64,000 nucleotides of DNA from Microvirga sp052115485. GTDB lineage: Bacteria; Pseudomonadota; Alphaproteobacteria; Rhizobiales; Beijerinckiaceae. The position numbers and the translations under genes were made by a program. Below, piece after piece: positions 7,196 to 15,185 of the stretch (positions are counted from its first letter, which is position 1; each line of letters opens with the position of its first letter). Location: positions 310,001 through 374,000 of the forward strand of contig NZ_JBFRGU010000006.1 of the NCBI RefSeq assembly GCF_052115485.1, given 5' to 3'. The notes under the pieces are model-generated. The model was not told the origin of the DNA. It was given only the letters and a program-made list of their open reading frames with translations, and did not search any database.

Positions 7196-10100
7196 CTACT
7201 TCTTGGAATCCTCAAGCTGGGCCTTGAGGGCCATCAGCTTGGCGAAGGGCGAATCCGGGTCCGGCTGCTTCTCGCGACGGGGCTCGAAACGGGGTGCCCG
7301 GTGATCGTCCTGCCGGTTCGGCCCACGCGGCGGCCTGTTCTGCGGCCGTCCACCCTCGCCGCCGTCGCGACGCTGGTCCGGGCGACGATCGTGTCGGCGC
7401 TCGCCCTGCGGACGCTCCCCACGAGGACGCTCACCTGCGGGACGCTCCCCTTGCGAGCGCTCTCCGTGTCCATGCCTCGGCCGACGCTCGCCGCGCTCAT
7501 TCTGACCACGTTCCTGCTGCTGTCCCCGATCCTGTCGGCCGCGTCCCTGACGGGCATGTCCGCTCTCATGATGACGACGGTGCTGACGCCAGACTTCGAT
7601 CAGAACCGGCTCGGCGGGAGCCTCTGCCTCCGCTGCAACATCGGCGGCGGGAGCGGCTTCTGGAACGGAAGCTTCGCTGACCGCGACAGCCTCGACGACG
7701 GGTGCCTCCGGTGCAGGGGCGACTTCGGGCGTTTCGGCCGGAGCGTCGGTGGAGACGGCAGCCTCGCCTTCGACCTCGGCCGCGACAGGAGCGGCAGCGA
7801 CGATTTCCCGCGGCGCCTCGACCAGCGGCACGGTGATGGCGGGACCGGCGCGGCGTTCCATCGCGTAGCCAAGCGATTTCAGGATCGTCGCGAAATCCTC
7901 ACCCGCACAGCCGACGAGCGACGTCATGGCGACGGTCGGCACGAAGGTTTCGCCATCGGCAGCGCCCGCAGGCGGCTCGCCGGGGGTGATGCCGGGACGG
8001 TAAGAGATGGCCGGACGGATGAGATCCGCCAAACGCTCAAGAATATCGACGCGCACGGCGCGGCCGCCGCAGACGCGGAAACCGGCGGCGCGATAGAGAC
8101 CGGCAGCGATCTCCGTGTCGACCGGGATCGACGTGCGGCCGGATTGGGCGAGATGGGCGATCTCGTCGATGCCCTTCTGTTCCAGTCCGCCGTTCTGCAA
8201 CGCCCAGAGCTGGGCCGCGAGCGTGCGGGGCGCAGGCTTGAGGAGCGTCGGGAGATAAAGATGATAGGCGCCGAAGCGAATGCCCGCCTTGCGCAGCGCG
8301 CCGCGTGCCTCCTGATCGAGGCTGCGAACATCGTTCAGAACCTTGGCTCGCTCGAGAACGCCGAGTGATTCCGCGATCTGGAAGGCGATGCCACGAGCAA
8401 GGCCTTGCAGCTCAGCCGATTCCTCGAGTTGGATCGCGGGCCCCAGAAGGCGCACGATATAGGCCTTGAGCCAGGCACGGAGTCGATGATCGACCTTGTC
8501 GCGGGCGGGGCCGGTGAGGTGCTCGTCGGCGAGAATGCGCACGCGCGGGTCGAACAACTTGTCGCCCGTCTCCATTTTCGCCACCGGGTCGCCCATCCAG
8601 CGCACGGTGCCGTCATTGGACAGGACAAGCGTCGTGTCCGGCGTTTCCGCAAAACGGTCCGCCCGCGCCTCGATCTCACCGGACAGGGCCTTGCCCGCCG
8701 CATTGCGCAGGGTCTTGGCTTCCGTTGTGTCGGCCTGAGGATCCGGCACGAACTGGAAGCCGTGCAGGTGACCGATATGCTGACCTTCGACGGTGACATC
8801 GCCGGAAGTCGTAATTTGGGCCTCTAACATCGCGTTCTCTCTTAACCGCCGCATAAGGACGCTCGTGCGCCTGTCGACAAAGCGCTGCGCGAGCCTCTCA
8901 TGGAGCGCGTCCGATAACTTGTCCTCTACCTGACGCGCAACACCCTGCCAATGCTCCGGGTCCTTCAACCAGTCTGGACGGTTGGCGACGAAGGTCCAGG
9001 TACGCACCTGGGCAATGCGGTTGGAGAGGGTGTCGATATCCCCATCCATGCGGTCGAGCGTCATGAGATGACGGGAAAACCAGTCCTCCGGCACCGCGCC
9101 GCTTTGCATCAGGAACCGATAGATCTGGCCGACGAGATCCGCATGGGTTTGTGGAGAAACCTTCCGGTAATCAGGCACTTGGCATACCTGCCAGAGCCGC
9201 TCCACCGCGACTTGCGAGCGCCCGAAGGCCTGAATGTCGTCATCCCGCGCCAGCAATTCCAGGGCCGCGACATCATCCGCCATGGGCGCGCGCGCCAGCC
9301 CGTATTCGCGGGGCTGTTCCGCCAGAGTGTTGCGCAAGCGCTCCAGCGACCGGAAATCGAGATCGGGGTTGCGCCATTGCAGCAGGCGAAGCGGATCGAA
9401 GGTGTGATTCTCCAGCGCCTCGATGGTTTCCGCATCGAAAGGTGGACAGCGCCCCGCCGTGCCGAACGTGCCATCGCGCATGTGACGCCCGGCGCGGCCG
9501 GCGATCTGTGCCAGTTCCGAGTGGTAAAGCTTGCGGAAACGGAAGCCGTCGAATTTCTTGTCCGAGGCGAAGGCAACGTGATCCACATCGAGATTCAGCC
9601 CCATGCCGACCGCATCGGTGGCGACGAGATATTCCACATCGCCCGATTGATAGAGCTCGACCTGGGCATTGCGCGTGCGCGGCGAGAGCGCGCCGAGAAC
9701 CACTGCCGCGCCGCCGGTTTGGCGGCGGAGCAATTCGGCGATGGCGTAGACCTCCTCAGCCGAGAAGGCGACGATGGCCGAACGGCGCGGCAGGCGGGAA
9801 ATTTTCTTCTCCCCCGCGAAGGTCAGATTCGACAGGCGCGGGCGGGTGACCACATGAACGTTGGGGATCAACGCCTCGATCAGGGGCCGCATGGTATTGG
9901 ACCCGATGAGAAGCGTCTCCTCGCGCCCGCGCTGGTTCAGCAGACGGTCGGTGAACACGTGCCCCCGGTCGAGATCGGCTGCGAGCTGGATTTCGTCGAT
10001 GGCCACGAAAGCCACGTCGAGATCGCGCGGCATCGCCTCGACGGTGGAGATCCAGTAGCGCGGCTTGTCCGGCTTGATCTTCTCCTCGCCCGTCACGAGG

Positions 10101-10378
10101 GCCACGTTGTGCGGCCCGACCTTTTCCAACACGCGCTGATAGACTTCGCGGGCCAACAGGCGCAGTGGCAGGCCAATCATGCCGCTCTCATGCGCCAGCA
10201 TGCGTTCGATGGCGAGATGGGTCTTGCCGGTATTCGTCGGGCCGAGCACGGCCGTGACACCGCGCGATCGGAACTGCGGCGGCAGCGAACGGCGACCCAC
10301 GGGCTCGATGCGGGTCTTCGGGAATGCGTTCTGGTTCAAAACTGGCCAGATCCCCTGGAGCACGATCCCTTGGAGCAC
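7196..10378 (-). CDS. SUV3-like DEAD/DEAH-type RNA helicase with long disordered tail
   Basis: About 1060 residues. Walker A is GPTNTGKT (46-53), the Walker B/DExH-like box is DEIQ (near 130), and the second RecA domain ends with 'QIAGRAGRH' near 307. Arrangement and wording match the SUV3/Ski2-related helicases of alphaproteobacteria, homologous to the mitochondrial degradosome helicase. From about residue 850 the protein is low complexity: an Ala/Glu/Pro-rich acidic stretch, then a basic section of GERP/GERR, His, Gln and Arg repeats, ending in a conserved-looking 'DSPFAKLMALKAQLEDSKK' peptide. Such tails bind RNA or partner nucleases (inference). The start is unsure: the frame opens with GTG at 10378 inside a 14-bp direct repeat, and no ATG occurs before Walker A; a TTG near 10336 would also serve. 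Confidence 0.87.
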   Translation of the reverse strand: MLQGIVLQGIWPVLNQNAFPKTRIEPVGRRSLPPQFRSRGVTAVLGPTNTGKTHLAIERMLAHESGMIGLPLRLLAREVYQRVLEKVGPHNVALVTGEEKIKPDKPRYWISTVEAMPRDLDVAFVAIDEIQLAADLDRGHVFTDRLLNQRGREETLLIGSNTMRPLIEALIPNVHVVTRPRLSNLTFAGEKKISRLPRRSAIVAFSAEEVYAIAELLRRQTGGAAVVLGALSPRTRNAQVELYQSGDVEYLVATDAVGMGLNLDVDHVAFASDKKFDGFRFRKLYHSELAQIAGRAGRHMRDGTFGTAGRCPPFDAETIEALENHTFDPLRLLQWRNPDLDFRSLERLRNTLAEQPREYGLARAPMADDVAALELLARDDDIQAFGRSQVAVERLWQVCQVPDYRKVSPQTHADLVGQIYRFLMQSGAVPEDWFSRHLMTLDRMDGDIDTLSNRIAQVRTWTFVANRPDWLKDPEHWQGVARQVEDKLSDALHERLAQRFVDRRTSVLMRRLRENAMLEAQITTSGDVTVEGQHIGHLHGFQFVPDPQADTTEAKTLRNAAGKALSGEIEARADRFAETPDTTLVLSNDGTVRWMGDPVAKMETGDKLFDPRVRILADEHLTGPARDKVDHRLRAWLKAYIVRLLGPAIQLEESAELQGLARGIAFQIAESLGVLERAKVLNDVRSLDQEARGALRKAGIRFGAYHLYLPTLLKPAPRTLAAQLWALQNGGLEQKGIDEIAHLAQSGRTSIPVDTEIAAGLYRAAGFRVCGGRAVRVDILERLADLIRPAISYRPGITPGEPPAGAADGETFVPTVAMTSLVGCAGEDFATILKSLGYAMERRAGPAITVPLVEAPREIVAAAPVAAEVEGEAAVSTDAPAETPEVAPAPEAPVVEAVAVSEASVPEAAPAADVAAEAEAPAEPVLIEVWRQHRRHHESGHARQGRGRQDRGQQQERGQNERGERRPRHGHGERSQGERPAGERPRGERPQGERRHDRRPDQRRDGGEGGRPQNRPPRGPNRQDDHRAPRFEPRREKQPDPDSPFAKLMALKAQLEDSKK

Positions 10379-10383
10379 GATCC
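10355..10383. repeat. Tandem 14-bp direct repeat at helicase start
   Basis: CTGGAGCACGATCC (10355-10368) and TTGGAGCACGATCC (10370-10383) are near-identical and adjacent. They produce the duplicated N-terminal LQGI peptide of the helicase frame. This may be part of the GATCATGC repeat family next to it rather than true coding sequence. Confidence 0.75.
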
Positions 10384-10436
10384 GGCGAGGAGGATCCGGT
10401 TCGCCGAAAGATCACGCGTCATAGCAGGAATGGAAA

Positions 10437-10469
10437 GCATGATCATGTTTTTCCTAAACGGGATCATGC
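10437..10469. repeat. GATCATGC-family palindromic repeat (partial copy)
   Basis: GCATGATC (10437-10444) and GATCATGC (10462-10469) are perfect inverted arms with a 17-nt spacer, in the gap between the DUF3108 gene and the helicase. The same arms occur in the copies at 16762-16863 and 21131-21230. Confidence 0.8.
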
Positions 10470-10531
10470 CTCGCATATGGGAGCGCCCTTGCCTCTTTTC
10501 CATCGCGCGACGAGAAGTCTCGCTCTTGGCT

Positions 10532-11350
10532 TTAGCGGATCGCACCAGCCTGGACCGGTGCGTTCGAATCCTTGCCGAAAGACAGATTGGAGGCTTCGAC
10601 CACGCTCATGCCGACCATGGTGCGAACGGCGATCCTCACCGGAACGAGCAGACGCGTCCCTTCCAGCGGCATGAGCCAGACCGACATGTCCTTGTTGTCT
10701 TCCATGAACTTGGTGGAGGGCCGCAAGGCCCGGTGGCCCGATATCGCGACATAGCGGGCGTTGCAGACAAGGACAGGACCGTTGTAGCCCGGCTTGTCGA
10801 TCTGCTTGGTTTCGCCATAGGTCAGAACGATATCGAACCGGGCCGCCCCGTCGAAGACCGGAATGACGCGATTGCAATTGGCTGAATCGGTCATGCCCCC
10901 CACCAAGGCCGGCATGAGAAGCGCGCTGATCGGATCGACGATGCTTTTCCTATCGGCATCCTTGACCGGCACCCGGTCAGGCTTCTCGTCGATGGGCGGC
11001 ACGATCTCGACGGCGGCAACCGTGCCCGCATTCAGACCCATGCGGACCGTGCGCTGATCGCCGGAGGAACGCGAGGTGACCGCAAAAGCCGCCGGTTGAG
11101 GCTGCGCCCCCGCGATATTGCCGGACGCGGTGGCCGCCCCCTTGCCGCCGGTGAGCATCTTGGCGATCCCGGTCAGCTTCACGCCGAGCTGCATCTTGTA
11201 TTTCGGGCCCTCGAAGGTGGACGACAGATCCGCCGTGCCGAGGGGGATGCCCGCCAGGCTGATATCATAATCCGCCTTGAGGGTCTGCGCCTCGGCCGAG
11301 CCGATTCCGGCAAGGGCCAGGCTCAAAAGAGCGAAAAGAGGAAGACGCAT
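10532..11350 (-). CDS. DUF3108 domain protein, exported
   Basis: 272 residues from ATG 11350, chosen because it begins directly with a signal peptide (MRLPLFALLSLALAGIGSAEAQ); a frame reaching 11437 adds 29 unrelated residues. After cleavage comes the family motif 'LKADYDISLAGIPLGTADLSS', and the body is beta-rich, ending with 'TRLLVPVRIAVRTMVGMSVVEAS'. DUF3108 proteins are periplasmic and of unknown function. No strong Shine-Dalgarno site is seen. It is upstream of the helicase on the same strand but separated by about 150 nt containing repeats. Confidence 0.85.
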   Translation of the reverse strand: MRLPLFALLSLALAGIGSAEAQTLKADYDISLAGIPLGTADLSSTFEGPKYKMQLGVKLTGIAKMLTGGKGAATASGNIAGAQPQPAAFAVTSRSSGDQRTVRMGLNAGTVAAVEIVPPIDEKPDRVPVKDADRKSIVDPISALLMPALVGGMTDSANCNRVIPVFDGAARFDIVLTYGETKQIDKPGYNGPVLVCNARYVAISGHRALRPSTKFMEDNKDMSVWLMPLEGTRLLVPVRIAVRTMVGMSVVEASNLSFGKDSNAPVQAGAIR

Positions 11351-11473
11351 CGGGAGGGTCTCTGGGGGTCTTTGGAAAGGGTCTTTGGAAAATTCGTTAA
11401 GCGTGATCGCACGAAAATCGGAATAAATCGTGACCACGATGTTACAAAAATCGCCAGTGCGCGATGGCTATTG

Positions 11474-11502
11474 TTGACGTGGGCCGGGTTTTCGGCCTAT
11501 AG
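11474..11502 (+). promoter_or_regulatory. Sigma-70 promoter of rpmB
   Basis: TTGACG (11474-11479) and CTATAG (11497-11502) are separated by exactly 17 nt. Transcription would begin near 11509, leaving a leader of about 97 nt before the rpmB ATG. Confidence 0.7.
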
Positions 11503-11605
11503 CCTCGCACCTTCACAGACTTTCGGTGTCCGGCGCCGCGGGATCTGCGTTTAAGCAAACCCGTGAAAACCAAGCCGTGCCCCTTCGAGACGATAGGATA
11601 GTACC

Positions 11606-11896
11606 ATGTCGCGCCGTTGCGAACTGACCGGTAAGGCCGTCCTGAGCGGCCACCTGGTGAGCCACTCGAACCGTAAGACCAAGCGGAAGTTCCTCCCGAA
11701 CCTCTGCAACGTCACCCTGCAGTCGGATACTCTGCAGCGCTCCGTGCGCCTGCGCATCTCCGCAAACGCCCTTCGCTCGGTCGAGCATCGCGGCGGCCTC
11801 GACAGCTTCCTCGCCAAGGCGAAGTGCGAAGAGCTGTCGTCCAACGCCCGCACGATCAAGCGCGAAATCGAGAAGAAGCTCGCTGCGGCGAACTAA
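11606..11896 (+). CDS. rpmB: 50S ribosomal protein L28
   Basis: 96 residues beginning MSRRCELTGKAVLSGHLVSHSN, the L28 signature, with 'KTKRKFLPNL' and 'RLRISANALRSVEHRGGLDSFL'. The length fits the alphaproteobacterial L28 (about 97-100 aa). It is a large-subunit ribosomal protein. AGGA precedes the ATG. A good sigma-70 promoter lies about 100 nt upstream and a terminator follows the stop, so it is mainly a single-gene unit. Confidence 0.98.
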   Translation: MSRRCELTGKAVLSGHLVSHSNRKTKRKFLPNLCNVTLQSDTLQRSVRLRISANALRSVEHRGGLDSFLAKAKCEELSSNARTIKREIEKKLAAAN

Positions 11897-11924
11897 TCTC
11901 GATTCACTCAAGAATTCGCGTAGC

Positions 11925-11950
11925 GGGCGGCCTCACAGCCGCCCGTTTTG
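11925..11950 (+). terminator. Rho-independent terminator after rpmB
   Basis: GGGCGGC-CTCACA-GCCGCCC is followed by GTTTTG, 28 nt after the rpmB stop. The short T-run suggests partial readthrough into the transporter gene that begins 25 nt further on. Confidence 0.75.
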
Positions 11951-11974
11951 CGTTGCCGCCTCAGGAAGAAGATC

Positions 11975-12604
11975 ATGACCGCTCTGGATCGTCGCGACTT
12001 CGGAATCGCCCTTGCCGCCATGACCGTGGTGGTGCTGTCGTCCAATATCCTGGTCCAATATCCGTTCGAGGCCTGGGGCCTGCAGGATTATTTCACCTGG
12101 GGCGCCTTCACCTATCCGTTCGCATTCCTCGTGACGGAACTCGCCAACCGGCGTTTCGGCCCGAAAGGCGCCCGTCGGGTGGTCTATGTAGGCTTCGTCC
12201 TTGCTGTCGTGCTCTCGGTGGTCCTCGCGACGCCGCGTATCGCCATTGCCTCGGGCACTGCCTTCCTGACGGCTCAGCTTCTCGACATCTCGATTTTCTC
12301 GCGCCTGCGCGACCGTGCCTGGTGGCTGCCGCCCTTCGCCTCCTCGACCATTTCGGCGGCGGTCGACACGATGCTCTTCTTCTCGATCGCGTTCTATTGC
12401 GGCGCTCTTCCGGGTACGGATCACACGATCAGCGGCATCTTGAGCGCCTTTGGCATCCCCGATGAATGCGTGGCGCTTCCGTGGGTCACCCTCGCAATCG
12501 CCGATTACGGCGTCAAACTGACCCTCTCCGTCATCTCGATCATCCCCTACGGCGCGATGCTCCGCTTCATGCGCCCGCTGACCATCCAGCGCCGCACAGC
12601 TTAA
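11975..12604 (+). CDS. Queuosine precursor transporter (YhhQ/VUT family)
   Basis: 209 residues from ATG 11975, preceded by AGGAAGAAG. About six membrane segments can be seen. Family hallmarks are 'WGAFTYPFAFLVTELANRRFG', 'FLTAQLLDISIFSRLRDRAWWLPPFASSTISAAVDTMLFF' and the final 'DYGVKLTLSVISIIPYGAMLR'. The family imports preQ0/preQ1 for tRNA queuosine modification. Its gene overlaps the 3' end of the convergent Anbu gene by 4 bp (stop codons share TTAA). Confidence 0.88.
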   Translation: MTALDRRDFGIALAAMTVVVLSSNILVQYPFEAWGLQDYFTWGAFTYPFAFLVTELANRRFGPKGARRVVYVGFVLAVVLSVVLATPRIAIASGTAFLTAQLLDISIFSRLRDRAWWLPPFASSTISAAVDTMLFFSIAFYCGALPGTDHTISGILSAFGIPDECVALPWVTLAIADYGVKLTLSVISIIPYGAMLRFMRPLTIQRRTA

Positions 12605-13350
12605 AAAGCACCGTCCGTATAGGGCGGGTGGGGAATGGCCTGATGCGCGGCCCGCAGAGCCGCCGACCAGCGCTCGCGCAGATCCCTGAAATACGGCTCG
12701 TCTTCCTGAATGCGGTAATTGACGCCTGCTTTCAGCGCATCGCGCCGTGCGACGACGATATCGATGGGCAGGCCCACGCCGAGATTGGATTTGAGAGTCG
12801 AATCCATCGAGATGAGGCCGAGTTTCAGGCCCTCGATCAAGGAGGTGTCATAGGCAATCGCCCGGTCGAGAATGGGCTTGCCGTATTTCGGTTCGCCGAT
12901 CTGGAGGAAGGGCGTATCCTGGGTCGCCTCGATGGCGTTGCCGGCGGAATAGATCTGATAGAGCCGCATGGGCTGATGGCCGATCTGGCCACCAAGCAGC
13001 ATGGTGACGTCGAACGTCATGCCATGTTTTTCCATCTCGACGCCGTCGCGGGCATAGACCTGCCGGATCGCGGAACCGACAAGCTGCGCCGCCTTGAACA
13101 TGCTGGACGCCGTAAGGAGCGTTTCCGTGCGCCCCGTCTCGGGATCCTCGATCCCTTCGGTCAGGAGCGAGAGCACCGTCTGGCTCGCGGAAAGATTGCC
13201 CGCGGTCGCGAGCGTCACGACACGCTCGCCGGGAACTTCGAACAGGTGCAGCTTGCGAAAGGTGGCGATGTTGTCGACGCCCGCGTTGGTGCGCGTGTCG
13301 GCGATCATCACGAGGCCTTCCTTCACCAGGATACCGACGCAATAGGTCAC
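12601..13350 (-). CDS. Anbu-type proteasome-related peptidase
   Basis: 249 residues from GTG 13350. This start is preferred over ATG 13398 because GGAGGAA lies 7 nt upstream and because it places Thr at position 2 (TYCVGILVKEGLVMIADTRTN), the N-terminal nucleophile exposed once the initiator Met is removed. Motifs of the Ntn-hydrolase beta-subunit fold follow: 'ADTRTNAGVDN', 'LATAGNLSASQTVLSLL' and 'YGKPILDRAIAYDTSLIEGLKLGLISMDSTLKSNLGVGLPIDIVV'. Anbu (also called BPH) is related to HslV and the 20S beta subunit; it forms open helical or ring assemblies and its substrates are unknown. It is the last gene of a four-gene unit with transglutaminase, alpha-E and ATP-grasp genes, the standard Anbu neighbourhood. 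Confidence 0.93.
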   Translation of the reverse strand: MTYCVGILVKEGLVMIADTRTNAGVDNIATFRKLHLFEVPGERVVTLATAGNLSASQTVLSLLTEGIEDPETGRTETLLTASSMFKAAQLVGSAIRQVYARDGVEMEKHGMTFDVTMLLGGQIGHQPMRLYQIYSAGNAIEATQDTPFLQIGEPKYGKPILDRAIAYDTSLIEGLKLGLISMDSTLKSNLGVGLPIDIVVARRDALKAGVNYRIQEDEPYFRDLRERWSAALRAAHQAIPHPPYTDGAF

Positions 13351-13394
13351 GGGCGTTCCTCCGAGGGCTCTCTGGCCCGGCTGCGGCTGGCGGA

Positions 13395-14213
13395 TCATGC
13401 TTGTATCTGCCGCGCGCTTTCAATCTTCAGGGATACGGCGAGGTCTTCCCTCGACAGGCCGTAATAGGTGCCGCGCACGGGCGCGGCTTCCGTGGAATCG
13501 AGGCCGATGGCAACGCGCACGTAATGCTCGGTCACGGAGACCGCGTTCGCCGCGTCGAAACTCACCCAGCCGACATTTTCGATATAAGCCTCGGCCCAGG
13601 CGTGCCCTGCTTCCTGCACAGTCTCATCGGGCTTGTGGAGATAGCCCGACACATAGCGCGCCGGAATGCCGAGACGGCGCGCGGAGGCGAGAAAGATATG
13701 CGTGAAATCCTGGCAGACCCCATGCCCTGCGGCGAACGCTTCCGTGGCCTTCGTGCCCGCATCGGTGGCCGCAACATCGAAGCGCAGACGCTCGTTCAAC
13801 GCTCCCATAAGCGCATGGGTCTTATCGAGCGGGTTTTGCAAATGACCCGCAACGCTCGTGGCGAAATCATAGATCGCAGCGTCACCCGCCGTCAGCGGAG
13901 TCTCGCGTAAATAGAACATCGGCGGGAAACGTTCGGCGCTGCCGCGAATGACGCCCGCCACATCGGCGGTCTCGACCTCGCCCACGACCTTGAGCCCGAT
14001 CTGATCGATCGGCCCTTCCGCATAGAGGCTGTGCATGATGTTGCCGTACCAATCCTCCCGCCGCATCAGGCGCGAGCCGTGGTCGCTGTCGATGGCCCAA
14101 TGCAGGATGGTCTGGCCTTCATGGCTGCGCGGCGTGAGACGCAACAACTGGATCGCCGACTTGACCGGCTCCGCGTAGCGGTACGTCGTCTCGTGCTGGA
14201 TCCGGATGCGCAT
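13395..14213 (-). CDS. Transglutaminase-like cysteine peptidase-fold protein
   Basis: 272 residues. The N-terminal beta domain (MRIRIQHETTYRYAEPVKSAIQLLRLTPRS) is the 'bacterial transglutaminase-like N-terminal' type. The catalytic triad is visible: Cys167 in GHGVCQDFTH, His204 in AGHAWAEAY and Asp220 in WVSFDAAN. Relatives are predicted peptidases or amide-bond transferases; in Anbu loci comparative genomics suggests a role in making or removing a peptide modification. It begins 2 nt after the alpha-E gene stop, so the two are tightly coupled. Confidence 0.92.
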   Translation of the reverse strand: MRIRIQHETTYRYAEPVKSAIQLLRLTPRSHEGQTILHWAIDSDHGSRLMRREDWYGNIMHSLYAEGPIDQIGLKVVGEVETADVAGVIRGSAERFPPMFYLRETPLTAGDAAIYDFATSVAGHLQNPLDKTHALMGALNERLRFDVAATDAGTKATEAFAAGHGVCQDFTHIFLASARRLGIPARYVSGYLHKPDETVQEAGHAWAEAYIENVGWVSFDAANAVSVTEHYVRVAIGLDSTEAAPVRGTYYGLSREDLAVSLKIESARQIQA

Positions 14214-14215
14214 GG

Positions 14216-15160
14216 TCAGGCGAGATACTGGTTCGTGATGGCGATACCGAGATTACTGTTCTCGGCTATGAACTCCTCGAGGAATTCATGCAACCCGTGC
14301 TGGAAGATATCCTCGATGGTCTGGTTTGCGAGCCGCGCATGAGCGGCGCGGGCAAGACGCTGCGACGGGCCTGACGTGCCGTAGCGATGGCCGATATCGT
14401 CCAGATGTCGCGACAGGGCCGAATAGCACGCCGCCAATGAGCGCGGCATTTCCTCGCGCAGGATGAGCAGATCCGCCACGAGCCAGGGCCTCAGGTTCTG
14501 GTGATAGACCCATTGATAGCTCACCAGCGCCGAGACGGAGCGCAGGATCGCGGCCCATTGGTAATAATCGATACCGCCGCCAACCTCCGAATCTTTCGGC
14601 AACAGCACGTGGTATTTCACGTCGAGCACGCGCGCGGTGTTGTCGGCGCGCTCGATATAAACGCCGAGCCGTGAGAACCAATAAGCATCGTTGCGCAGCA
14701 TGGTGCGCAAGGCCGAGCCGTCGTAGCGCAGCGAGGTTTCCTTCACGAGGTTGAGGAATGCCGGCAGGTTTTCCACCTGCACCTTCTCGGCTCTGAAGCG
14801 GCGCAGATCGAGCCAGGCGGAATTGATCGCTTCCCACATCTCCGAGGTGAGCGATCCGCGAACCGAGCGCGCGTTCTGCCGCGCCGTGTCGAAGCAGCGT
14901 TGGATGCTCGACGGGTTCACGTCCGAGAAGGCGAGGAATTCGATGACTCGCTCCGGCGTCACCTCGTCGTAGACGGTCTTGAATTGATCGATGGCGCCCG
15001 CCGTGACGAGTGCCGATTCCCACTCATTGGTATGCGCCTCATTATAGGCGATGGGCATGGACGCCATGCGGTAAGCCACGTCGAGGACGCGCGCGGTGTT
15101 TTCGGCACGCTCCACGTAGCGGGAGAGCCAATACAGACTGTCAGCGTCACGACTCAGCAA
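14216..15160 (-). CDS. Alpha-E domain protein
   Basis: 314 residues, nearly all alpha-helical. The start 'MLSRDADSLYWLSRYVERAENTARVLDV' is the alpha-E signature, and a second copy of the motif appears mid-protein ('DAYWFSRLGVYIERADNTARVLDVKYHVLL'), showing internal duplication. The domain has no known catalytic activity and nearly always travels with circularly permuted ATP-grasp and transglutaminase genes. Here it lies between them, 25 nt after the ATP-grasp gene. Confidence 0.93.
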   Translation of the reverse strand: MLSRDADSLYWLSRYVERAENTARVLDVAYRMASMPIAYNEAHTNEWESALVTAGAIDQFKTVYDEVTPERVIEFLAFSDVNPSSIQRCFDTARQNARSVRGSLTSEMWEAINSAWLDLRRFRAEKVQVENLPAFLNLVKETSLRYDGSALRTMLRNDAYWFSRLGVYIERADNTARVLDVKYHVLLPKDSEVGGGIDYYQWAAILRSVSALVSYQWVYHQNLRPWLVADLLILREEMPRSLAACYSALSRHLDDIGHRYGTSGPSQRLARAAHARLANQTIEDIFQHGLHEFLEEFIAENSNLGIAITNQYLA

Positions 15161-15185
15161 GGACGCCTCCGCTCGCTCGCGTTCT

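Noticed and set aside
8951..10885. 644-codon open frame on the plus strand opposite the helicase
   Set aside because: It runs antisense to a helicase with clear motifs; its translation is Arg/His-rich without any family sign, typical of a GC-rich shadow frame.
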